Under the pieces are notes generated by a model. It was not told the origin of the DNA and searched no databases. It saw nothing but the letters and a program-made list of their open reading frames with translations. Positions 32,744-42,532 of a DNA stretch of 64,000 nucleotides are shown in pieces. The stretch is taken from NCBI GenBank assembly GCA_034508935.3, contig CM067442.1:142948051-143012050 (forward strand), in the 5' to 3' direction. The position numbers were made by a program, and so were the translations under genes. Source of the DNA: Berghia stephanieae. Lineage: Eukaryota > Mollusca > Gastropoda > Nudibranchia > Aeolidiidae. Each line of letters begins with the position of its first letter. Position 1 is the stretch's first letter.

Positions 32744-33062
32744 ACCTAAAAGTCTCATCCAGACAAGCGCAGGTCCCCACTAAGAGGAACACCTCAAATC
32801 TTTACAAACCATTATATATTATAAATCAAAAACATTAAAAGAAAAAATTGCAATACACAGATATGATTTACAAGGAAATATAACTATATAGTTCTATAAC
32901 TAAATATAACTATAGTTGCTTCCCTCGACTCCGGCCACAGCTAGTACAAAAAAAGTATAATTCCCATTCCAAGACAAAGACAGAAAGCAACTAAGAATAC
33001 ATAGGGGAAAGAAGACAAAGCTGACCACCTGCCCACCATCAGTGATCAAAGACCCCACCCAG
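32744..33062 (-). mobile_element. Retroposon I, 5' portion, diverged
   Basis: Matches the 5' half (CTCCGGCCACAG, CCCACCATCAGTGATCAAAG, ACCCCACCCAG). The 3' hairpin is missing. Confidence 0.7.
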
Positions 33063-33191
33063 TAATATGATCTCACCTCCCTTTATGGCTAAAGAAAAAA
33101 TAATGCACAAAGACAACTGTCACTTTAATGAGTTGCTTAAAAGTTGTCCATTTCCCAAAATTAAAATATATTCAAACCAAGGGAGTAACAA

Positions 33192-33713
33192 AGTTGTTTG
33201 TTTTGTTTGTTTTTAAGGGTTTTACGGCGCTTGCAACACATTTAGGTTATATCAGGGCCAGTAAAAAGGAAGAAAATGGGATAGTAAAAAGTTCTAGAAT
33301 TACAATCAAAGCACCCAAGAAAAAGTAAGACAAAGGGGAACTGAGAACAAATAGGGATCAGATGTAGATTCCAAGAGCATACCACCAATGTACTTAGCTT
33401 GAAATCACCTACAAGACTCATCCAGACAATCACAAAATCCAACAAAGAGGAATACACTCAAATGCTTACAAAATAAAATAAAAATAATAATACATAACAG
33501 AGAGATGATTTACAAGGAAAAAAATATCTCCCAAAACAACTATGCATTTGTTTCCCTCCCAGCTAGGATTCCGGCCAGTGCCAGGACGAAACCAAGTAAT
33601 CTCATTCCGAGACAAAGACAAAGCATGGTGGAAAAATAAGAGGATAGAAGACAGTATGTACCTCCCTGCCCACTACAAAGGAGGATCAGGAAGTGCACCC
33701 AACCCAGGTTAAC
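33192..33713 (-). mobile_element. Retroposon I
   Basis: Near full length: hairpin at about 33,222-33,262, 5' start near 33,713. Duplicated at 38,160-38,783. Confidence 0.78.
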
Positions 33714-34193
33714 ATAGTTGTCTCAAATTGTATACAAATAAAAAAAAGACAATCCGATGAAAACAGGAACAGAAAGCAACTCAAATCATAAAGGGGATCA
33801 AAACCGTACAGCAACTGACCTACTGCCCACCATGGGAAGATTACCCAGGCATTTAGGCTTCAGATATGCAGTAAAATGCCATTTCACAGGAAGGGGGGGG
33901 TCACAAAGTTGGACACTGCCATTTTTTTAGATTTATTATATATATATACAAAGACCCTTATCACCAGTAGTACTATTGACAAGTACTCATTGTGCATGAA
34001 AGCAAACTCATTAACTTGAGCCACAGCCAGAGATATGCTGATAACCATTTAACCATGATTATGAAGCCAGAAGATTCAATTGAAAAACAAAACAAATAAA
34101 GTATATATAGAACAAAGGTGTGGATGGAACAAACCACATGCCCCCCCCCCCATCATCCCCTTCAGGGGCTCTCCACCCACCCTGTGCACTTAC

Positions 34194-34317
34194 CTCCGAG
34201 GATGAGATTATACTTCAACTTCAGCAACGATGATGGCAGACATTCCATATTGTTGCCAGAAATGTCAATCCTTGACAATGTAATGATCTGTGATAATTCA
34301 CTCGGATATGCGTTAAA
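34194..34317 (-). CDS. LRR gene exon D (one-base loss)
   Basis: Acceptor TTGTTTTTGTATTTCAG, donor GGAG|GTAAGTGC. It is 124 bp where 125 is needed. A C is missing in the ATATCCGAG segment compared with ATATCCCGAG in the copy at 39,256. Past that point the LRR reading resumes (SRIDISGNNMECLPSSLLKL). Either a true lesion or a sequencing/assembly error. Confidence 0.75.
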
Positions 34318-34661
34318 CTGAAATACAAAAACAAACAAAACATTAAAACAAACAATTTCCACTGAAAGCGCTCAAAGTACTTCATTAAAAGTGGACCTGC
34401 TAAACCTTCACATTCTAAAAGTGGAATTGTCATGAGAATATGAATTTTGAGATAAATAGGAATCTGTCACCAATCCATATTGATTATTCTCTATAAAAAT
34501 TACCACCAACTTTGTCACAATACAAATAAAGGCACAGCTGGCAACACGATAACGTGTGAGCAATGGAATGAGGAAGGGAGCGCAATTTGCTTCCCTAGTT
34601 ACTAGTTACCTCCATTTTGGTAATCTTAATTATTTTATGGGACAGTAAGTTGATTACGACC

Positions 34662-34752
34662 TACAGCAATCGAGGAACGACGAAGAAAAAGATCTTTCCT
34701 AAGACTGTCTTCTTCCCCGTCGTTCGATTGTTGTAGCTTGAAGAACAACTTG
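34662..34752. mobile_element. Small foldback MITE
   Basis: CTACAGCAATCGAGGAACGA on the left mirrors CGTCGTTCGATTGTTGTAG on the right. The duplicate is at 39,706-39,812, with outer arms AAGTTGATTACG and CGTAATCAACTT. Confidence 0.65.
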
Positions 34753-34909
34753 CTAATGACAAGGATGGTGATATCTTTCCTCATAACTCAAGTTCAATCT
34801 TAAACAAGGACTAGTCATCTGGAATAATTTTCATATCAGCGCCAGTAAAAGAAAATTGGATACAGAAAGAAGGGAATTTATTTCAAATGAAGTAAAGCTC
34901 AAAACCCTA

Positions 34910-35240
34910 ATGGTTGTGATTGTAGTACTGGTGGTAGTAAGGATGATATGGTGTTGGTTGGAGTATAGTGGTAGTGATGATGTGATAGTGGTAGTGATGA
35001 TGGATTGATTGATAGTGGTAGTGGTATTTAGTGGTAGTGATGCGGTGGTGGTTGTAGTAGTGGTCGTGATGTGGTGGTGGTATTGGTTGTAGTAGTAGTA
35101 GTAGTAGCGATGATGAGGTGGTGCTTGTAGTAGTAGTGGTAGTGATGATGTGTTGGTGGTATTGGTTGTAGTAGTAGTAGCGATGATGAGGTGGTGCTTG
35201 TAGTAGTAGTGGTAGTGATGTGGTGGTGGTTGTAGTAGTA
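34910..35240. repeat. TGG/TAG/GAT minisatellite
   Basis: Degenerate units such as GTTGTAGTAGTAGCGATGAT. The partner tract lies at 39,990-40,073 plus 41,859-42,000, split by the hAT-like element. Confidence 0.85.
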
Positions 35241-35242
35241 AA

Positions 35243-35692
35243 AAGGGAGAATTTGGGATAGTAAAAAGTTCTAGAATTACAATTAAAGCACCCAAGAAAG
35301 GGTAAGACAAAGAGGGGAATTAGTTCCCAAAGGGAACAGATGTAGATTCCAAGACCACAATATCAGTGTACTTGGTTTGATATCACCCTAAAAGTCTCAT
35401 CCAGACACAAGCACAGGTCCCCACTAAGAGGAATACACTCAAATGCTTACATTATAAATTCAATACAAATATAATAATACATAACGGAGATTTACAAGGA
35501 AAAAAATACCTCCCAAAACAATAACTATACATCTGACTGTTTCCCCTCTCAGCCAGAGTTTCCGGCCAGGTCCAGGACAAAACCAAGTAATCTCATTCCA
35601 AGACAGACAGAAAGCAAGTTGGAAAACAATAGGCGAATAGAAGACGCAGTAAGTACCTACTATAGGAGGCCAGGAACGCCACCCAGGAACAA
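35243..35692 (-). mobile_element. Retroposon I without its 3' hairpin
   Basis: Joins the minisatellite at 35,243 in place of the 3' end; 5' start near 35,692 (GGGTGGCG on the minus strand). Confidence 0.72.
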
Positions 35693-35732
35693 TTGTCAAC
35701 CTCTCAAACAATTAGTAACAAAATATACTCAC

Positions 35733-35893
35733 AAATTCTGTGCAATCCTCAAAGTCCGGAGTTGATAGCACTGAGAGATGGATGGTGGGATGTATGTCAG
35801 AGAACATTTTGTAACAAAAAGTGTGGCCAAGTTTTTGGCATGGCAAATTGAAGCAGGAATGTACTTCAGGGGATTGTCGTATAAACACAAATA
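35733..35893 (-). CDS. LRR gene exon C
   Basis: Acceptor CTATTTTCCTTCTGCAG, donor TTT|GTGAGTAT. It reads two full LRRs and part of a third: YLCLYDNPLKYIPASI, LATLFVTKCSLTYIPPSI and QLRTLRIAQN. It enters in phase 0 and leaves two bases. No break. Confidence 0.85.
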
Positions 35894-37026
35894 CTGCAGA
35901 AGGAAAATAGTTGTGACAGGTTACTATCCAATACCATGAAGCCACAAAGAAATTGTTTTGTTAGGTACAGCACTTGCAACATTTAAGACCTAAAACAACC
36001 ACCACCATATGAAAAGAGATTTTTCCCCAATACTTGCTAATCTTCTCATAGCTTTCCATTCGTAATTATATTTTCAAAATAGTGCAACCATCCAAAATTT
36101 AAAATTTTAACATTCGTTGAATTATATACATGCATGGAAAATTGAACTAATTTGTTCAGTTTTCAATGAGGGTGAACTCGAGAGCTAGTAGAGGGTAGGA
36201 AAATCCTGCAAGTCCAATGACAATCATAATCACTGCTAGGTTCCCATGTAGGTGTAGACGATTTTAATGACCAGCTGTTATCCTTATTTGAAGTAAATCA
36301 GGTAAGGTGATTTTTCATGAATCTATGGTCAGATGAACGGGAAAGATATCCAGCAACTTTTCTCAAATTTCATACTTTTTCATCTTGCTTGACAAGTTTC
36401 TAAAAATATTTAGAAGTGAAATTAAGCTTCGATATTTCCCGAAGATGTACAAAAAGGGTTGATTTAATTATTTATGACATGTGCTCATTTTTGATTTTTA
36501 AAAATTGACCTAACTACACTTGGCAATATCTCAGTTCAAACCTTTTCACCATCTGATGATTATGTCATTCACTGTAACATATAAAACAAGGGGGAAGGTC
36601 TAAAATGGGAACCATACATTTGACTGCTCCATTAAGGATCCCTGCCAGGACCAGCAGGCAATTGCAGTCCAAAACATTGAAAGGAAAAAAACCCAAAAAA
36701 TTTTATGGGATAGAAGACTCAGCACGATAAGATCTCTCCACCCACTATGCTATTCTCTCATTTGATCATATACCTAGTCATGAGCAAAATTACAATTATT
36801 TATGACCAACTATTCTCCAAAGAGTTGTGGGTAAAGAATCTAAACCTCGAGAAGAATTAAAATTGGCCCAAAATTTTATCCAAAAAAATGTGCAAATATT
36901 CTCCGATTGCGACAGGTTTCGCAAAGCTGTGGACCTAGAATCCCACCCCATCAACCCAAGGAGGGTCAGCTTTCGAAAATTTAATATCAAATCCACAATT
37001 AATACATCTGGCAAATACAAACTTAC
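35894..37026. other. Intron between exons B and C
   Basis: AT-rich. A very diverged retroposon I piece can be traced at about 36,540-36,760 (GACTGCTCCATTAAGGATCC, CCACCCACTATGC). No other exon. Confidence 0.6.
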
Positions 37027-37081
37027 TTGAAGAGCTGGAATGCGAAACAGGGAGCTTGGAAGGCGTGTAATCCTATTCTCT
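37027..37081 (-). CDS. LRR gene exon B
   Basis: A 55-bp exon, acceptor TTTTTTATTTCTAG, donor CAA|GTAAGT. One base completes the codon from exon A, then ENRITRLPSSLFRIPALQ. Too short to be seen as an ORF, but phases and LRR pattern fit exactly. Confidence 0.82.
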
Positions 37082-37390
37082 CTAGAAATAAAAAATTTTC
37101 ACCATTGTGAAATCAATAAATTACAAAATATTAAATAACTTTCGAAGGAGTGACTTAATAGTTCAATCTTCGTGATTTTTAAAAGAACTTGATATATTTT
37201 GTCAATCAATACAGTGAAATTAAATAGGAAAAAATTATCGAGTTACCTCAGATAGTGCAATATGGATAATAAAGATAATATATATTCTAAAATCTCTTAA
37301 AAACCTTCCATAAATCTTATCAATAAGAACACACCCCCCCCCCCTCCCCCAATACAATGCAATGTAATCAGTCAGGAAAAAGAAACTTAC

Positions 37391-37502
37391 GCTAAAAAGA
37401 GGAACTGAAGTCTTTGTAGAACTACAATCTCTTCGGGGATTTCACGTATATTATTGTCATTCATGTAAAGACCTACCAAAGAGACGAGTTCAAGAATAGT
37501 TC
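37391..37502 (-). CDS. LRR gene exon A
   Basis: Acceptor TTTTTACATTCCTCCAG, donor GC|GTAAGT. Reads TILELVSLVGLYMNDNNIRE then IPEEIVVLQRLQFLFL, one and a half LRRs. It enters needing one base before it, so at least one exon lies upstream. Confidence 0.85.
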
Positions 37503-37889
37503 CTGGAGGAATGTAAAAAAAATAAAATTAAAAAATGAAGGTTCAATGAAGGAATACTATATCACAATTCATAAATTATATCAATTTACAATATCTAACT
37601 TGGTTGAGCTAACAGCACCTCAGCATACCTGTCTACTCGGAACATTTCAAAATCAGTAGCCAACACAAAATCCATCAGTAATAAACGGTACAATTTTAGT
37701 AATACTCCAATTAACAACAACAAAAAATACTGCATATCTACAACCTTCTATACGTAAAATAAATGTTGACCTCCACCATTACGAGCTGGCAATCGACGAA
37801 GCTATCATGAGCGTGAACTGAGCACTAGCCTTTATAACTTTAAGGGAACATTTTTTTCTTTCTTTCTTTGATAACTGGGGGAACTTAAG
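37503..37889. other. Upstream intron or duplication junction
   Basis: No exon recognised. The tandem-duplicate junction lies at about 37,890, where the sequence switches to a match with 32,930. Confidence 0.55.
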
Positions 37890-38159
37890 GACTCCGGCCA
37901 CAGCTAGCACAAAAAAAGTATAATCCCATTCCAAGACAAAGACAGAAAACAACTAAGAATACACAGGGGAAAGAAGACAAAGCTGACCACCTGCCCACCA
38001 TCAGTGATCAAAGACCCCACCCAGTAATATGATCTCACCTCCCTTTATGGCTAAAGAAAAAATAATGCACAAAGACAACTGTCACTTTAATGAATGGCTT
38101 AAAAGTTGTCCATTTCCCAAAATTAAAATAATATATTCAAACCAAGGGAGTAACAAAGT

Positions 38160-38783
38160 TGTTTGTTTTGTTTGTATTTAAAGGTTTTACGGCGCTTGCA
38201 ACACATTTAGGTTATCAGCGCCAGTAAAAAGGAAGAAAATGGGATAAAAAGTTCTAGAATTACAATTAAAGCAACCAAGAAAAAGTTTGTATTGTTTTTA
38301 AGGGTTTTACGACGCTTGCAACACATTTAGGTCATATCAGCGCCAGTAAAAAGGAAGAAAATGGGATAGTAAAAAGTTCTAGAATTACAATTAAAGCACC
38401 CAAGAAAAAGACAAAGGGGAATTGAGAACAAATAGGGATCAGATGTAGATTCCAAGAGCATGCCACCAATGTACTTAGTTTGAAATCACCTACAAGTCTC
38501 ATCCAGACACAATCACAAAATCCAACAAAGAGGAATACACTCAAATGCTTACAAAATAAAATAAAAATAATACATAAGAGAGATGATTTACAAGGGAAAA
38601 AAATATCATCTCCCAAAACAACTATGAATTTGTTTCCCTCCCAGCTAGGATTCTGGCCAGTGCCAGGACGAAACCAAGTAATCTCATTCCGAGACAAAGA
38701 CAAAGCATGGTGGAAAACAGATAAGAGGATAGAAGACAGTATGTACCTCCCTGCCCACGACGGGAGGTCAGGAACCCCACCCA
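38160..38783 (-). mobile_element. Retroposon I, 3' piece plus near-full copy
   Basis: A short 3' piece (38,160-38,283) is followed by a near-full copy (38,285-38,783). The extra 3' piece is absent from the partner at 33,192. Confidence 0.75.
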
Positions 38784-39255
38784 GGTAACAAAGTTGTCTA
38801 ATTGTATCATAAAAAAAACAATCCGATGAGAACAGGACAGGAAGCAACTCAAACATAAGGGGATAAAACGTACAGCAACTGACCTACTGCCCACCATGGG
38901 AAGATTACCCAGGCATTTAGGCTTTCACCAGATATGCAGTAAAATGCCATTTCACAGGAAGGGGGGGGGGGGGGGGTCATAAAGTTGGACACTGCCAGAC
39001 CCTTATCACCAGTAGTACTATTGACAAGTACTCATTGTGCATGAAAGCAAACTCATTAACTTGAGCCACAGCCAGAGATATGCTGATAACCATTAACCAT
39101 GATTATGAAGCCAGAAGATTCAATTGAAAAACAAAACAAGATAAAAGTATATATAGAACAAAGGTGTGGATGGAACAAGCCACATGCCCCCCCCCCCCCC
39201 CCCCCCCCCCATCCATCATCCCTTAAGGGGCTCTCCACCCACCCTGTGCACTTAC

Positions 39256-39380
39256 CTCCGAGGATGAGATTATCCTTCAACTTCAGCAACGATGATGGCA
39301 GACATTCCATATTGTTGCCAGAAATGTCAATCCTTGACAATGTAATGATCTGTGATAATTCACTCGGGATATGCGTTAAA
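39256..39380 (-). CDS. Second copy of LRR exon D, intact
   Basis: 125 bp with the same acceptor and donor as exon D. Reads LTHIPSELSQIITLSRIDIS then GNNMECLPSSLLKLKDNLIL, open throughout. Its donor phase (one base) fits both exon E and exon A, so splicing into exon A would keep frame. Confidence 0.8.
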
Positions 39381-39705
39381 CTGAAATACAAAAAACAAAC
39401 AAAACATTAAAACAAACAATTTCCACTGAAAGCGCTCAAAGTACTTCATTAAAAGTGGACCTGCTAAACCTTCACATTCTAAAAGTGGAATTGTCATGAG
39501 AATATGAATTTTGAGATAAATAGGAATCTGTCACCAATCCATATTGATTATTCTCTATAAAAATTACCAACTTTGTCACTATACAAATAAAGGCACAGCT
39601 GGCAACACGATAACATGTGAGCAATGGAATGAGGAAGGGAGCACAATTTGCTTCCGAGTTATTAGTTACCTCCATTTTGGTTATCATAATTCTTTTATGG
39701 GACAG

Positions 39706-39812
39706 TAAGTTGATTACGACCTACAGCAATCGAGGAAGAGAAAAAAAGATCTTCCTAAGACTTCTTCCCCGTCGTTCGATTGTTGTAGCTTGGAAACGTA
39801 ATCAACTTGCTA
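39706..39812. mobile_element. Small foldback MITE, duplicate copy
   Basis: Outer arms AAGTTGATTACG and CGTAATCAACTT, inner arms as in the 34,662 copy. Confidence 0.65.
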
Positions 39813-40073
39813 ATGACAACGATGGTGATATTTTTCCTCATAACTCAAGTTCAATCTTAAACAAGGACCAATCATCTGGAATAATTTTCATATCAGCACC
39901 AGTAAAAAGTTCTAGAATTACAATTAAAGCACCCAAGAAAGGGTAAGAGGCGAATTTTTATTTCAAATGAAGTAAAGCTCAAAAACCTAATGGTTGTGAT
40001 TGTAGTACTGGTGGTAGTAAGGATGATGTGGTGTTGGTGGTTGTAGTATTGTGGTAGTGATGATGATGATGTG

Positions 40074-40212
40074 CAGGCCTAGAAGTGATTCAGGAAAATA
40101 TTTTTCCCTGCTTTTTCCCGGTTTTTTCCTGGTTTTTTCCAGGCTCTAGGGAAAATTTTAAGGTAGTAATTTTCAAGCATATTCATCAATTCTAGACCAG
40201 TTACCACTACAT

Positions 40213-40243
<31 letters not shown>

Positions 40244-40265
40244 AAAAGAGAGAGAGAGAGAGGAG

Positions 40266-40303
<38 letters not shown>

Positions 40304-40406
40304 CAGAAAAGAGGGGGAAATTATTGACTCGTAGTACATATTACTATAACAAGCCATCCAGTATCTAAGCCTACACCATCCGTGGGGAAAAAAAAGGAAA
40401 AAAAAA

Positions 40407-40456
<50 letters not shown>

Positions 40457-40587
40457 AGGGGATGTGAGTGAAAAAGAGAGTGGCTGAGACAGAGAAAGAA
40501 ATATATTGACTCTGGCTATTAATACTTGGACGTATTCCTGTAAAGTCTAGGCCTCTACAACACATGCAAAAAAAATTATAAAAAAGA

Positions 40588-40619
<32 letters not shown>

Positions 40620-40910
40620 AGAGAAGAGAAATCAATAGAGAGAAAAAGACATTTGAATATTACTATGAGTATGAGAGAGAAAGTAGCGTCCAAAGACTTG
40701 TGGCCTAATTGAATTGCACATGAATGAAATAAAGCTAGTTAATCTAGAGACAGACAAAACAAACTTAGTACAAATTACAATGAGTAAACGACCTTAATCT
40801 GCCATCTCCAAATAATTGAATAACAAGTCACGAAAATTAATTAAAGTAGCCTAAGGACGTCGACCGTCTTTCTTAGCTTAGCTAACAATCGCATTCATGA
40901 CCTAGTCAAA

Positions 40911-40941
<31 letters not shown>

Positions 40942-41858
40942 CTACTAGATGAGGGGAGGGATGTGTGTTTCTAGCACTCTTGTCTTGGCGACAATGATGA
41001 GTCGACTGAGTGAATCAAGCGTCTTTAAGTCTTCGACCAATCACAGGCTATCTAACCGAACCGGCTGGTCGAAACAAAGACGCTTCTCACCGTCGATGTA
41101 TTACGCTATTGTTGTGCAAGTGGCAAGGAATATAACACCTTTTTGAGTAGGCCTGAAAGCTAAAATCTAAAAGTAAAAAATATTCTGAGGAATTTGAAAG
41201 TCACATTGTTGAAATCGGCTTGAAAAAAGAACATTGGTCCTTGTTTCAGAAAAATCGGTTGAAAACCAACTGTTTTACGAATAAATTCGATTTTAAAAAT
41301 TGCTTTTGTTTATTTTCGATTTTTTTAGCAACTTTTTTATTTATCGGCCGATTTTCTTGATTTTTATATCATTCTTTATATCTCAATGAGACTAGATCAG
41401 TGATATACTTTTTTTTTCAAATGTAACTACAACATAATTTGTTTTTTTACTTATCAACCGTGCCTGGATAATTTATTCAACAACTGACGCAACTATCCCA
41501 TTGCCGTCTTCCAGTGTTTCAGCGATGACTCTAACAACTATAATTACGTCATGCACAGGAAACATGGTAATAGTCTGTGTACTCTACGAATGCGGACCGG
41601 ACTTTGCTGATTGGGTCGATCGTCATAACATAGGGCCTAGTAGTGTGAGGAAACCATAAGAGGTTGCTGCCATGCTCTAAGCCGATCGTTCGCAGGTTGG
41701 GTAATGATTACGCGGAAGAATACATGTTGGGTTGTTGTTCACCTAAATTTTTCTAACGGCTTTTTCCCGGCCCCAGACAATTTTCACCGATTTTCCCGGT
41801 CGGGAAATTTCAAAATAAAGTTCCCGGCTTTTCCCGGTTTCCGCCACTTCGAGGCCTG
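40074..41858. mobile_element. hAT-like non-autonomous element, 1.79 kb
   Basis: Inverted ends CAGGCCTAGAAGTG and CACTTCGAGGCCTG, flanked by GATGTG on both sides (40,068-40,073; 41,859-41,864). The other tandem copy shows the empty site (GTGATGATGTGATAGTGG, about 34,975). Repeated TTTTCCCGG motifs lie near both ends and GA tracts at 40,245-40,620. No transposase. Confidence 0.78.
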
Positions 41859-42000
41859 GATGTGATAGTGGTAGTTGTAAGTGATAGTGATGTGATGGTG
41901 GTTGTAGTCGTGGTCATGATGATGTGGTGGTGGTATTGGTTGTAGTAGTAGTAGCGATGATGAGGTGCTTGTAGTAGTAGTGATGATGTGGTGGTGGTTG

Positions 42001-42432
42001 AACTAAAAAGGGAGAATTTGGGATAGTAAAAAGTTCTAGAATTACAATTAAAGCACCCAAGAAAAGGGAATTAGTTCACAAAGGGAACAGATGTAGATTC
42101 CAAGACCACAATATCAGTGTACTTGGTTTGATATCACCCTAAAAGTCTCATCCAGACACAAGCACAGGTCCCCACTAAGAGGAATACACTCAAATGTTTA
42201 CATTATAAATTCAATACAAATATAATAATACATAACGGAGATGATTTACAAGGAAAAAAATATCTCCCAAAACAATAACTATACATTTGACTGTTTCCCT
42301 CTCAGCCAGGGTATCCGGCCAAGTCCAGGACAAAACCAAGTAACCTCATTCCAAGACAGACATAATCAAGTTGGAAAACATATAGGCGGATAGAAGACGC
42401 AGTAAGTACCTACTATGGGAGGCCAGGAACCC
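42001..42432 (-). mobile_element. Retroposon I, cut by gap
   Basis: Partner of 35,243-35,692. It ends at the gap within the 5' start motif. Confidence 0.75.
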
Positions 42433-42532
42433 NNNNNNNNNNNNNNNNNNNNNNNNNNNNNNNNNNNNNNNNNNNNNNNNNNNNNNNNNNNNNNNNNNNN
42501 NNNNNNNNNNNNNNNNNNNNNNNNNNNNNNNN
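42433..42532. other. Assembly gap (N)
   Basis: 100 N between the LRR-gene contig and the contig starting in the DIRS-like element. Confidence 1.

Larger units (their letters stand above)
32930..35690. repeat. Tandem duplicate, copy 1
   Basis: Matches 37,890-42,432 in the same orientation: retroposon I copies, exon D, the foldback MITE and the TGG/TAG tract. The start-to-start distance is about 4.96 kb, so the repeated block would cover exons A-D. Confidence 0.82.
30283..37502 (-). other. LRR gene related to LRRC28/LRRC58 (six exons seen, 5' end missing)
   Basis: Minus-strand exons A (37,391-37,502), B (37,027-37,081), C (35,733-35,893), D (34,194-34,317), E (31,331-31,512) and F (30,283-30,491) all have AG/GT borders, and every junction phase matches. 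They give six 23-residue LRRs, then a spacer and a cysteine module: HSCNKC ... YIYC. The order LRRs - SLTDMA-type helix - Cx2C - aromatic-YxxC is that of LRRC28/LRRC58. Those are probably intracellular proteins of unclear function; this placement is from memory. Exon D carries a one-base loss and exon E a frame change, so as assembled it would not be translated whole. Upstream exons are not found. Confidence 0.72.
37890..42432. repeat. Tandem duplicate, copy 2 (ends at gap)
   Basis: Same order as 32,930-35,690 with one 1.79-kb hAT-like insertion added. It breaks off at the assembly gap just where exon C would be expected next. Confidence 0.82.

Noticed and set aside
40949-41146. Possible transposase remnant inside the 40-kb hAT-like element
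   Set aside because: The 65-codon frame has no BED finger, dimerisation or catalytic motif of hAT transposases.
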